Shown here: in pieces, positions 23,530 through 32,702 of the stretch
Layout: each line of letters begins with the position of its first letter
How positions within the stretch are numbered: position 1 is the stretch's first letter
Source: Planctomycetota bacterium
Lineage (GTDB): Bacteria > Planctomycetota > Planctomycetia > Isosphaerales > Isosphaeraceae
Reading direction: 5' to 3'
Length of the DNA stretch: 33,124 nt
Assembly (NCBI GenBank): GCA_021777845.1
Contig: JAJYDB010000018.1
Span: 1-33,124 of the forward strand
Program-made: the position numbers and the translations under genes
Notes under the pieces: generated by a model
The model's input: the letters and a program-made list of their open reading frames with translations, nothing else
Told to the model about the DNA's origin: nothing
Database searches by the model: none

Positions 23530-24981
23530 TCAACACGGCTGCATCGCCGCAAGCAAACCTTCGAGCTCCACCACCGCGAAACTGCTCGCGTAATCGGACA
23601 TCGCGTATGGAATCACGAGCTTCCCGTGGTGGATCACCGCGCCGCAACTGTAAACGACGTTCGGGACATATCCCTCGCGCTCTTCTTCGTTCGGAGTCAA
23701 GAGCGGATCGACCAACCGCGCGATCACCCGCGTGGGGTCCTCGATATCCAGCAGAAATGCCCCGAGAGAATACTTTCGCATCGGGCCGACGCCGTGACTC
23801 AGCACCAGCCACCCCGCGGAGGTTTCCAGAGGCGAGCCGCAATTCCCCACCTGGACGAATTCCCATGTCATCGTCGGCTTCAGCAGAATCTGCTTCGTGT
23901 ACCAAAAGTGGAGGTTGTCGGAGTACATCACGTAGATATTCTCGTTGTCTTGTCTTGAGAGCATCGCATAATGCCCCTGCACCCGCCTGGGGAAAAGCGC
24001 CATCCCCTTGTTTTGGACCTCCGGCCCGTTCAATGTACTCACCTTGAAGCGCAGAAAGTCGCGGGTTTCCAACAATTGCGGGAGCGTCACCGCGCCGTCG
24101 TAAGCGGTGTACGTCGCGTAATAGCAGATGCGCCCGTCGTTTTCGACGAACTGCACAAAACGAGCGTCCTCGATGCCGTTCCGCTCGGTCGGCGAGTTCG
24201 GAAAGATTACGCGCTCGGAGAGTTGTTGCTCAGGGGCGTAGGCGATCTCGTAATTTGCCTCCGCCAAGGCCATCATCGCACTTCCGACCATGGTGGACTC
24301 CACTTGTCGAGCGCGGTCTTGACGCTGCACGATCCCGAGCGCGTTCTTGAACTCCTCCAGCGTAAACGAATCCTCGAGCAGGCTGAGCACGCGCGTCGCG
24401 AAGTCGTTCACGATCCCCAGTTCGTAGAGCTTCCTTTGGAACAAGTGCTTCTCGTAGAGAGCCAGCGGCACGCCCTCGGCCACGCTCACGAAACGACTCA
24501 CCGGCTCGAGCGAAATCTCGCCTCCCGCGGCGACGATCCCCGACCGAAACGTGATCGACGAAATATGACCCTCGCCAGTCGCACGCAGGCTCATCGCGAA
24601 CCGACGCGCGCCTTCCGGCACGCCCTCCTGATCCGGATGCCAAACCATCGACGGGTTGAACAGCGCCGCCGATTCCAGCGAGTATTCGTGAGTAAAGTAC
24701 GAGCCGATCAGCAACTTTCGTTCGAGAGTCAGCGGCTTGTCGGTCAAAAGCCACCCCTTCGCATCCTCGAATCGCTTCAATAGAAACGCTTCGAGCCGCG
24801 CGTGACGCCCGCGAAACTCCACCAATACCTGCGTCAGCGTCTGGGCGACCTCCTCTTCCGAAATCGACATCACCCGCGCGACAATCCGCGCGACGCGCTG
24901 CTCGTTCGTGGGCAAGAACGGTCGAAACAGCACGCGCGACCGATCAGGCTTCAAAACGATCCCGCTGCGTTTGACGTCCAT
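23530..24981 (-). CDS. GH130-type glycosidase/phosphorylase
   Basis: This 483-aa protein is assigned ATG 24981. A GTG at 24993 sits inside the only ribosome-site-like AAGGGG and is an alternative. GH130 enzymes cleave beta-mannosides, by phosphate or water, in five-bladed propeller folds. An N-terminal extension of about 85 residues (FRPFLPTNEQRVARIVARVM) precedes the catalytic part. That part has GSYFTHEYSLESAALFNPSM, VWHPDQEG, RFAMSLRATGEGHISSITFR, then GIEDARFVQFVENDG, NKGMALFPRRV, NLHFWYTKQ and VGNCGSPLETSAGWLVLSHG. The long N-terminus is typical of the less studied GH130 subgroup annotated only as glycosidase. No signal peptide is seen, so it is cytoplasmic. The gene is immediately upstream of the glycosyltransferase, implying a shared glycan. 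Confidence 0.85.
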   Translation of the reverse strand: MDVKRSGIVLKPDRSRVLFRPFLPTNEQRVARIVARVMSISEEEVAQTLTQVLVEFRGRHARLEAFLLKRFEDAKGWLLTDKPLTLERKLLIGSYFTHEYSLESAALFNPSMVWHPDQEGVPEGARRFAMSLRATGEGHISSITFRSGIVAAGGEISLEPVSRFVSVAEGVPLALYEKHLFQRKLYELGIVNDFATRVLSLLEDSFTLEEFKNALGIVQRQDRARQVESTMVGSAMMALAEANYEIAYAPEQQLSERVIFPNSPTERNGIEDARFVQFVENDGRICYYATYTAYDGAVTLPQLLETRDFLRFKVSTLNGPEVQNKGMALFPRRVQGHYAMLSRQDNENIYVMYSDNLHFWYTKQILLKPTMTWEFVQVGNCGSPLETSAGWLVLSHGVGPMRKYSLGAFLLDIEDPTRVIARLVDPLLTPNEEEREGYVPNVVYSCGAVIHHGKLVIPYAMSDYASSFAVVELEGLLAAMQPC

Positions 24982-25329
24982 GTTGTAGAGCACCCCTTCA
25001 ACCTTCGTTGCGAATCACTTAAAGCTCGAACGACCCGTCGGCACGTCGCTCGCCGCTGCCGGAAGGTCCCAGTGTACGCGGAACACCCCGTGATAACATC
25101 CGTCGGGATGACAAACAATCGATTCTTTGAATTCAAATGTCTACTAGCGATCCATGTTCACGCTCGCCTGAGCCGCTCCTTCCTCGGAGCGGCGACGCAC
25201 GAAGCCTTGCCGCCGCGCATTGTGTTTTCAAGGATTTTTGCGATCATTTAGCGGTCAGGCGGCGAAGTTTGAACCCGGCGGCGACGCGCGCGCCCCGCGC
25301 AGCCCGCGCTCCCTTGGATGTTTATCTCG
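24982..25329. other. 348-bp divergent intergenic region with a hairpin
   Basis: This separates the - strand GH130 gene from the + strand lpd gene, so should hold both promoters. A -10-like TAACAT lies near 25095 (+). A perfect hairpin, GCCGCTCC (25172-25179) with GGAGCGGC (25186-25193) and a six-base loop, is in the probable 5' leader of lpd. No convincing gene is visible; an open frame starting at 25137 is Arg/Ala-rich and overlaps lpd in another frame. Confidence 0.4.
25172..25193 (+). other. Perfect 8-bp stem-loop upstream of lpd
   Basis: GCCGCTCC pairs with GGAGCGGC through a TTCCTC loop, about 140 bases before the lpd start. There is no U tract after it. It may be a leader RNA structure or the terminator-like end of an upstream short RNA; neither can be shown. 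Confidence 0.35.
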
Positions 25330-26745
25330 ATGGACACGACTGCGGCTCGATACGACTTGGTGGTGATCGGTGCGGGACCCGGAGGCTACGTCGCGGCGAT
25401 TCGCGCGGCCCAGCTCGGCAAGAAAGTCGCGTGCGTCGAGAAACGACCCGCGCTCGGCGGTACTTGCCTCAATATCGGCTGTATCCCGAGCAAGGCATTG
25501 CTTGATTCAAGCGAGCTGTACCACCTCGCGCAAACGCGATTCGGTCGACACGGGATCAAGGTCAAGGACCTCGGTCTCGACCTCTCCGCCATGATGTCGA
25601 GGAAGGCCGAGGTTGTCAAAGGACTCACCGACGGCATTCGATTCCTCTTTAAAAAGAACAAAATCGACGCCTTTTATGGGGCCGGACGCGTCGTCTCGCC
25701 GCAGTCGGTCGCCGTCAAAGGCGACGACGGCAAGGAGACGTTGATCGCGGCCGACCACATGCTGCTCGCGACCGGTTCCGTGTCGACGTCGCTCCCTTTC
25801 CTGCCGTTCGACGGCCGCGTCGTCGTCGGATCAACCGAGGCGCTTGCCTTCGACAAGGTGCCCGAACACCTCGTGATCGTCGGCGGCGGCTACATCGGGC
25901 TCGAGCTCGGCTCCGTTTGGAAGCGACTTGGCTCCAAGGTGACCGTCGTCGAATTCCTGCCGCGGATCGTTCCCTTCGCCGATCAAGAAATCGGCACGCT
26001 CTTGCACAAAAGCCTCCTTAAGCAAGGGCTTGAGTTTTACCTCGAAACCAAAGTCACCGGCGCGAAAGTCGCGAAGGACCGCGCCGTGGTGCAGGCGCAA
26101 GACAAGGACGGCAAACCACTTGAGTTCGCGTGCGACCGCGTGCTCGTGTCGGTCGGACGCAGGCCGTACACCGAAGGGCTGGGGCTGGCCGAGGTCGGCG
26201 TCGCGGTCGATCCGAAGACCGGCAAGGTCGGCGTCGACAAGCATTACCGGACCGCCGTGCCGACAATCTCCGCGATCGGCGATCTTATCGACGGCCCCAT
26301 GCTCGCGCATAAAGCCGAAGACGAAGGCGTGGCGTTCGCGGAGCTGCTCGCCGGCAAGGCGGGGCACGTCGATTACAGTACAATCCCGAGCGTCATCTAC
26401 ACTTGGCCCGAAATGGCGTCGGTTGGGATCACCGAAGAGCAGGCGAAGGAGCGGAAACTCGACTATAAAGTCGGCAAATTTCCCTTCCTCGCGAACGGTC
26501 GGGCGAAGGCGATGGACGAAAGCGAGGGAATCGTCAAAATCCTTGCCGACGCCAAAACCGACCGCGTTCTAGGCGTCCATATCATCGGCCCGCGGGCGTC
26601 CGACATGATCGCCGAAGCCGTAACAACGATGGAGTTCGCGGGCTCCGCCGAGGATATCGCCCGGATCTGTCACTCGCATCCCACGCTCTCCGAGGCGCTG
26701 AAGGAAGCCGCGATGGCCGTGGATAAACGAGCGATCCACGCCTAA
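25330..26745 (+). CDS. lpdA: Dihydrolipoamide dehydrogenase (E3), first copy
   Basis: This 471-aa protein was assigned ATG 25330 over 25318, because the sequence after it (MDTTAARYDLVVIGAGPGGY) matches the family N-terminus; neither start has a strong ribosome site. It reoxidises dihydrolipoamide using FAD and NAD+. Domains: FAD-binding VVIGAGPGGY (11-20); redox disulfide Cys46/Cys51 in GGTCLNIGCIPSKALL; NAD-binding VIVGGGYIGLELGSVWKRLG; FAD-binding AIGDLIDGPMLAHKAEDEGV; dimer domain with active-site His450 and Glu455 in HSHPTLSEAL. The C-L-N-I-G-C-I-P-S-K form is the type usually paired with 2-oxoglutarate dehydrogenase, so it likely serves sucAB. It is transcribed alone and divergent from the GH130 gene, and it ends before a strong hairpin. 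Confidence 0.95.
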   Translation: MDTTAARYDLVVIGAGPGGYVAAIRAAQLGKKVACVEKRPALGGTCLNIGCIPSKALLDSSELYHLAQTRFGRHGIKVKDLGLDLSAMMSRKAEVVKGLTDGIRFLFKKNKIDAFYGAGRVVSPQSVAVKGDDGKETLIAADHMLLATGSVSTSLPFLPFDGRVVVGSTEALAFDKVPEHLVIVGGGYIGLELGSVWKRLGSKVTVVEFLPRIVPFADQEIGTLLHKSLLKQGLEFYLETKVTGAKVAKDRAVVQAQDKDGKPLEFACDRVLVSVGRRPYTEGLGLAEVGVAVDPKTGKVGVDKHYRTAVPTISAIGDLIDGPMLAHKAEDEGVAFAELLAGKAGHVDYSTIPSVIYTWPEMASVGITEEQAKERKLDYKVGKFPFLANGRAKAMDESEGIVKILADAKTDRVLGVHIIGPRASDMIAEAVTTMEFAGSAEDIARICHSHPTLSEALKEAAMAVDKRAIHA

Positions 26746-27354
26746 CTCCACTGTAATCCACGAAGCGCGTCGGGCGGCTGCTTCCCGGGAGCCCCCCGCG
26801 CTTCGATTTGGCCCTTCGAGACCGCCGAATCGACGGCGGCGTTCGCGGTCGGCACCAGACCACCGGCCCGCCCAACTCGACCCCCGGCTCAACGTGCGGC
26901 GGATCGTCGCCGTCCTCTGTGCCCCCGGCGAGGTGCCGTTCGGCCCTCGCGCCGCCACTGGCCAGGCTCGTCGGCCGCATCAACGAGCAGCGCGTTCGCC
27001 GGGACCCTTCCCGACGACGGCGCGCGCAAATCTCGACGTAAGTCTAAGCTGGGACTAATCAAAGCCTCGATTGGCTTCGTTTTGTCAAAATGCCGCGCGA
27101 GGGGGAAACAGGGCGTCCGCCGCGACGTCGGTGCGCGCGCAACGCGGGTTGCGCCTGGATGGTTTCAGCCAAGCGGCGGCAAGGTCGAAGCGGCCGGGAG
27201 CCGGCTAAGCGGTCAACGTGACGGAGACCTACGAGCCGGAACCCGGGTCCGCACATGGTCGAATCAACCGAGTGCTCGCGTCGATCCCTGCTGAGAATCG
27301 AGCGGCGGACTCTGTTCGTTCCGTGGAAAAACCCGAGGAGTCGCGGATTTCGGC
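26746..27354. other. 609-bp gap between the two convergent lpd genes
   Basis: No gene is supported: frames on both strands are Arg/Pro/Gly-rich and lack ribosome sites. The left end carries the strong hairpin at 26761-26805 and a smaller perfect one (CCGCCG 26822-26827 with CGGCGG 26834-26839). A short hairpin (AAGCC 27062-27066, GGCTT 27073-27077) is followed by CGTTTTG. The rest looks like non-coding sequence or decayed coding sequence. Confidence 0.45.
26761..26805 (+). terminator. Strong terminator-like hairpin after lpd
   Basis: CGAAGCGCG (26761-26769) pairs perfectly with CGCGCTTCG (26797-26805). An inner stem GGCGGCT (26773-26779) with AGCCCCC (26790-26796) has one mismatch and a ten-base loop. 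The hairpin starts 16 bases after the lpd stop. Only a short ATTTGG follows, so the U tract is weak. Confidence 0.55.
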
Positions 27355-28740
<1,386 letters not shown>

Positions 28741-28861
28741 TGTTTCGCCTTCGATTTCCGTCGTAGCGTCGCTTCGAGTGGAGTAAGACGAGCCCGCGAC
28801 CAAGCGCGGCGGCTCGCGCACGCGGGGCCCGCGCGACGGCCCGGGCCGTGTGGATTTACGC

Positions 28862-30112
28862 TTAGAGGAGCATCGACGCTGGCTCTTCGAGCAGTCCCTT
28901 GAGGGTGCGGAGGAACTCGGCGGCGAGTGCGCCGTCGACAGCGCGGTGGTCCGCGGTGAGGGTCACCGACATCATGGTCGCGGGCACGAGCGCGTCGCCG
29001 ACGACAATGGGGCGGCGCTCGGCCGCGCCGACGGCCAAAATCGCGACCTCGGGCAGGTTCAAAATCGCGTCGAACTGCCGGACGCCGAACATCCCGAGGT
29101 TGCTGATCGTGAACGTCCCGCCCATCATTTGCTCGGGCGTGAGCCGCATTTTCCGAGCGGCGTCGTAGAGCGTCTCGCTTTGCACGCGGATGTCGCGGAG
29201 GCCGAGTTGGTCGGCGTTGCGCAGGACCGGCACGATCAAGCCGCCGTCGAGCGCGACCGCGATGCCGACGTTGACGTCGCCGTGCAGGACGATCGCGTCC
29301 GGCTCGTAACTCGCGTTCACGCCGGGGTGCTTGCGGAGCGCGACCGCAACCGCTTTCGTGACGAAGTCGCCGACCGAAAGCTTGATCTTCTCGGCGGCGA
29401 GCTGCTTGTTGAGCCGCTCGCGGACCGCGACCAACTCATCGACGCGAATATCGACGGTGACGTGGATTTCGGGTGCCGTCGCCTTGGCTTCAAGCATTCG
29501 ACGAGCGATTGTTTTGCGCATCGTCGTGTGCGGGATGCGTTGCCCGGCGCGGGGGGCGGAGACGGCCGCGGCGGCCGCGGGCTTCGACGGCGCCGCAGCC
29601 GCGCCGCGCTGCGCGAACGCCTCGACGTCGGCGCGCACGACGCGCCCGTTCGGCCCGGAGCCGGGCACCTGGGCGATATCGACGCCCGCGTTCGACGCCA
29701 CCTTCCGCGCCAGCGGGCTCGACCGCACGCGACCCGAGGCCGCGACCGCGCTCACCGCCGGAGCGGCGTGCGCGTCTTGACCGTTCGACGCCGGAGCCGC
29801 GCTCGCAGCCGCGGCTGGGGCCGCCTTCGCGGCGCTCTTGCCGAGCGTCGACGCCACCGCCTGCGCGTCCTCGCCTTTTTTCGCGAGCACCAGCACGCGC
29901 TGCCCCAACGCCACCGCTTCCCCCGCGGCGACGTCGAGATGCGCGACCACACCATCGTCGTACGACAACATCGGCATCGTCGCCTTGTCGGTCTCGACGT
30001 CGGCGAGCGTGTCGCCCTCCTTCACGACGTCGCCCACCTTCACCATCCACTGCGCCAGCACCCCGCTCTCCATCGTCGGGCTCAGCTTCGGCATCGTTAC
30101 TTCAATGGGCAC
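28862..30112 (-). CDS. pdhC: Dihydrolipoamide acetyltransferase (E2 of pyruvate dehydrogenase)
   Basis: This 416-aa protein starts at GTG 30112. GGGAG (30120-30124) lies seven bases upstream, and the next ATG is inside the lipoyl domain. One lipoyl domain is at residues 1-80, with lipoylated Lys43 in DVETDKATMPMLS. The Ala-rich linker (about 85-125) leads to an E3/E1-binding domain (128-166, SSPLARKVASNAGVDI). The catalytic domain is 188-416, with TMRKTIARRMLEAKATAPEI and active site TADHRAVDGA (His389, Asp393). It moves acetyl from lipoamide to CoA and forms the core of the complex. It lies between pdhB and lpd in one operon. An identity as a branched-chain E2 is possible but less likely, given the PdhA-type E1 subunits. 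Confidence 0.93.
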   Translation of the reverse strand: MPIEVTMPKLSPTMESGVLAQWMVKVGDVVKEGDTLADVETDKATMPMLSYDDGVVAHLDVAAGEAVALGQRVLVLAKKGEDAQAVASTLGKSAAKAAPAAAASAAPASNGQDAHAAPAVSAVAASGRVRSSPLARKVASNAGVDIAQVPGSGPNGRVVRADVEAFAQRGAAAAPSKPAAAAAVSAPRAGQRIPHTTMRKTIARRMLEAKATAPEIHVTVDIRVDELVAVRERLNKQLAAEKIKLSVGDFVTKAVAVALRKHPGVNASYEPDAIVLHGDVNVGIAVALDGGLIVPVLRNADQLGLRDIRVQSETLYDAARKMRLTPEQMMGGTFTISNLGMFGVRQFDAILNLPEVAILAVGAAERRPIVVGDALVPATMMSVTLTADHRAVDGALAAEFLRTLKGLLEEPASMLL

Positions 30113-30178
30113 GGGAAATCTCCCAGCATATTTTGAATCGGCTTGCTTTTCGCTCGCGACGGCTTGACGATTTCAGCG

Positions 30179-30206
30179 CCCGCGTCTTGGTCGGTCGCGA
30201 CGCGGG
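30179..30206 (-). other. Perfect hairpin between pdhB and pdhC
   Basis: CCCGCGTC (30179-30186) pairs perfectly with GACGCGGG (30199-30206) around a 12-base loop, in the 145-base gap between pdhB and pdhC. No U tract follows. It may stabilise the upstream mRNA end or alter expression of E2 relative to E1; inference. Confidence 0.4.
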
Positions 30207-30257
30207 GTATCGTTGACGCCTTTCGAGATCGCGCGTTGCGTTGAGGCAAATCGCGCC

Positions 30258-31238
30258 TTATCGATAGCAGACGTCCTTGACGGCGGCGACGACGCGGTCG
30301 ACGTTCGGCAGCATCGACGCCTCCATGCGCCGGTTGTAGGGAATCGGCGCGTCCTTCGAGGCGACGCGTCGGATCGGAGCGTCGAGCTCGTCGAAAATCC
30401 GTTGGTTGATGCGGTCGGCGATCCCCGCGCCGAGGCCGCAATACGGCCAATCCTCCTCGACGATCACCGCGCGGTGCGTCTTGAGGATCGACGCGAGCAG
30501 CGTGTCGAGGTCGAGCGGGCGGATCGAGCGTAGGTCGATCACCTCGGCGTCGATCCCCTCGTCGGCGGCGAGCTTCTCCGCGGCGGCGAGCGTCGCCTTC
30601 AGCGAGCGCGAATACGTGATCAGCGTGACGTCGCCGCCGGCGCGCTTGACGTCGGCCTTGCCGATCGGCACGACGTGCTCGCCGTCGGGCACCTCGCCCT
30701 TGTCGCCGTAGAGCACCTCGTGCTCGATGAAAATGACGGGGTCGTCGGAGCGAATGGCGGCCTTGAGCAGGCCCTTCGCGTCGGCGGGAGTCGAGGGCAT
30801 CAACACCGTGAGGCCGGGAATCTGCGCGTACCAGGCTTCGGGGCGATGCGAGTGCGTCGCCGCCAGGCAGCCCGCCATTCCCGAACTGCCGCGAAACACG
30901 ATCGGCACCGCGAACTGCCCGCCCGACATGTAACGCATGTTCGCGGCGTTGTTTACGATCTGGTCGATCGCGACGAGGCTGAAGCTGAACGTCATGAACT
31001 CGATGATCGGACGCAGACCGACCATCGCGGCGCCGATGCCGATCCCCGCGAAGCCTTCCTCGCTGATCGGCGCGTCGATGATCCGACGCTCGCCGAACTG
31101 CTTCAGCATCCCCTGACTGACTTTGTACGCGCCGTCGTACTGCGCGACCTCCTCGCCCATCAGGAAGACGCGGTCGTCGCGCTCCATCTCTTCGGTCATC
31201 GCCTGATTGAGCGCGACTCGATACGTCAATTCGGCCAC
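30258..31238 (-). CDS. pdhB: Pyruvate dehydrogenase E1 beta subunit
   Basis: This 326-aa protein starts at GTG 31238, with GGAG in the end of pdhA six bases upstream; only three bases separate the genes, so translation is coupled. It is of typical E1 beta length. Landmarks: TYRVALNQAMTEEMERDDRV, then FLMGEEVAQYDGAYKVSQG, then RIIDAPISEEGFAGIGIGAA. Next come LRPIIEFMTFSFSLVAIDQI, then GSSGMAGCLAATHSHRPEAW, which holds the active-site histidine region. The C-terminal domain carries VTLITYSRSLKATLAAAEKL, then EVIDLRSIRPLDLDTLLASI and EEDWPYCGLGAGIADRIN. With PdhA it forms the thiamine-dependent E1 of the pyruvate dehydrogenase complex. A branched-chain 2-oxoacid role cannot be fully excluded. 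Confidence 0.94.
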   Translation of the reverse strand: MAELTYRVALNQAMTEEMERDDRVFLMGEEVAQYDGAYKVSQGMLKQFGERRIIDAPISEEGFAGIGIGAAMVGLRPIIEFMTFSFSLVAIDQIVNNAANMRYMSGGQFAVPIVFRGSSGMAGCLAATHSHRPEAWYAQIPGLTVLMPSTPADAKGLLKAAIRSDDPVIFIEHEVLYGDKGEVPDGEHVVPIGKADVKRAGGDVTLITYSRSLKATLAAAEKLAADEGIDAEVIDLRSIRPLDLDTLLASILKTHRAVIVEEDWPYCGLGAGIADRINQRIFDELDAPIRRVASKDAPIPYNRRMEASMLPNVDRVVAAVKDVCYR

Positions 31239-31241
31239 GGG

Positions 31242-32270
31242 TTACTCCTGAGGAACAAACGGGGCGACGGTGATGTCTTCATACAACGCGTCGATTTCAG
31301 GTTCGGGGGCGTTTTCGGCGAACTCGACCGCGTCGTCGATCTCGGCCTTCACCTCGTCCCACATCGAACCGGACTGCGAGAGCCAGTCCACCTGCGCGTC
31401 GCTCAGCCAGCCGCGCTGCTTGAGCACGCGCTCGTAAAGCAGGATCGGGTCGTTGCGGTGGGCGTCCTCGAGCTCTTGCTTCGTCCGATATTTGCCGGGG
31501 TCGCTGATCGAGTGCCCCTTGAAGCGGTACGTGCGGGCCTCGATGAACGTCGGGCCCTGTCCGTCGCGAGCGCGCTCGGCGGCCTCGAGCGTCGCGCGGG
31601 CCATCTGCTCGATGTCGTTGCCGTTGATCGCGACGCCCGGCATGCCGTACGCCGTCGCGCCGCGGACCGTCAAATCGAGCACCGCCGACGACCGCACAAG
31701 CTGCGTCCCCATCGCCACGCCGTTGTTCTCAACAACGTAAATCACCGGCAGTTTCCACATCGAGGCCATGTTGAACGCCTCGTGCATCCCGCCTTGATTC
31801 ATGGCGCCGTCGCCGAAGTAGCAGATCGAGACGCGGTCGTCCTCGCGATATTTGCTCGCGAACGCGAACCCGGCGGCGAGCGGAATGTGCCCGCCCACGA
31901 TCGCGTGCCCGCCGAGAAAGTTCCGCTCGACGTCGAAGAAGTGCATCGAGCCCCCCTTCCCCTTCGAGCAGCCTGCGGCCTTGCCCAAAAGCTCGGCCAT
32001 CGCCGTCCGCGGCGACATCCCGCGCGCCAGCGCGTGACCGTGGTCGCGGTACGCGGTGATCACGTAGTCGTCGTCGCGCAAGATGCCGATCGAGCCGACC
32101 GCGACGGGCTCCTGACCGCTATATTGATGGAAGAACCCGCCGATGCGGCCCTTCTGATACAACATCTCGGCGCGTTCCTCGAAGCGCCGAATCAGCAACA
32201 TTTGCCGCATCCAGCCGATGGCCCGCTCGCGCTCGACCAAGGGCTTCTCCGCGGTTTTCAGTTGCGCCAT
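31242..32270 (-). CDS. pdhA: Pyruvate dehydrogenase E1 alpha subunit
   Basis: This 342-aa protein was assigned ATG 32270 (MAQLKTAEKPLVE), with AGGAG (32280-32284) nine bases upstream. An open frame of 107 further codons is Arg/Pro-rich and not family-like. Landmarks: MLLIRRFEERAEMLYQKGRI (24-43); HQYSGQEPVAVG; TAYRDHGHALARGM; GCSKGKGGSMHFFD; the thiamine diphosphate motif GDGAMNQGGMHEAFNMAS (153-170) ending VVENNGVAMGT; and FKGHSISDPGKYRTKQE. The order of these motifs is that of PDHA of Gram-negative and plastid type. It decarboxylates pyruvate together with PdhB. First gene of the operon; its promoter must lie in the 432-base gap upstream. Confidence 0.95.
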   Translation of the reverse strand: MAQLKTAEKPLVERERAIGWMRQMLLIRRFEERAEMLYQKGRIGGFFHQYSGQEPVAVGSIGILRDDDYVITAYRDHGHALARGMSPRTAMAELLGKAAGCSKGKGGSMHFFDVERNFLGGHAIVGGHIPLAAGFAFASKYREDDRVSICYFGDGAMNQGGMHEAFNMASMWKLPVIYVVENNGVAMGTQLVRSSAVLDLTVRGATAYGMPGVAINGNDIEQMARATLEAAERARDGQGPTFIEARTYRFKGHSISDPGKYRTKQELEDAHRNDPILLYERVLKQRGWLSDAQVDWLSQSGSMWDEVKAEIDDAVEFAENAPEPEIDALYEDITVAPFVPQE

Positions 32271-32702
32271 GGGGTCGCACTCCTGGTCCTGAAAGGGTCT
32301 GGGGCCGGGGTCGGTCGGCTCTCGCGACGAACTGCCCGCCGTCGCGCGGGGTTGAGGTCGGGGTTGCGGCTCAACACGCTGAGGCGAGCCGCCGGCTTGC
32401 GCTTCCTCGCGGTGAGCCGAGTCGGAAACGTCGGGAGAACCTCGCGGAACGCGCCGCGAGCGACGTACCAACCGGAACTCGAACCACGTCCGCAATCGAT
32501 GCCGAATGGCCGCGAGCATCAAGCCGACGCTTCCTCGAAAGTCATGCACCCAACCGCGACGACGCCTGGCCGAGAGGGCGAACGACGCCACGATTGTACC
32601 GATACCCGAGCGTGAACCGCCATACGCCGATCACAAAGCAACAGCGTACTCACGCCCGGCAACGCGCAGGCTCCGGGGCGAGAAAAAGCATCGGGGGGGC
32701 GA
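32271..32702. other. 432-bp gap between acnA and pdhA
   Basis: This holds the likely promoter of the pdh operon, transcribed leftward. The only long frame is an N-terminal extension of pdhA, Arg/Pro-rich and without a ribosome site, so no gene is proposed. On the - strand just after the aconitase stop, ATCG and CGAT flank a C run and GCTTTTT follows, a weak terminator-like arrangement (about 32680-32702). No clear -35/-10 pair was found. Confidence 0.4.

Noticed and set aside
26569-26983. Frames of about 130 aa overlapping the end of lpd on the - strand
   Set aside because: Low-complexity Arg/Gly/Pro sequence overlapping a certain gene and a terminator hairpin.
28836-28849. 14-base palindrome ACGGCCCGGGCCGT between pdhC and lpd
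   Set aside because: Fully GC-driven palindromes of this kind are expected in such sequence and no regulator site is known to match.
32271-32591. 107-codon N-terminal extension of pdhA
   Set aside because: Not present in the E1 alpha family, Arg/Pro-rich, and ATG 32270 has AGGAG at proper spacing.
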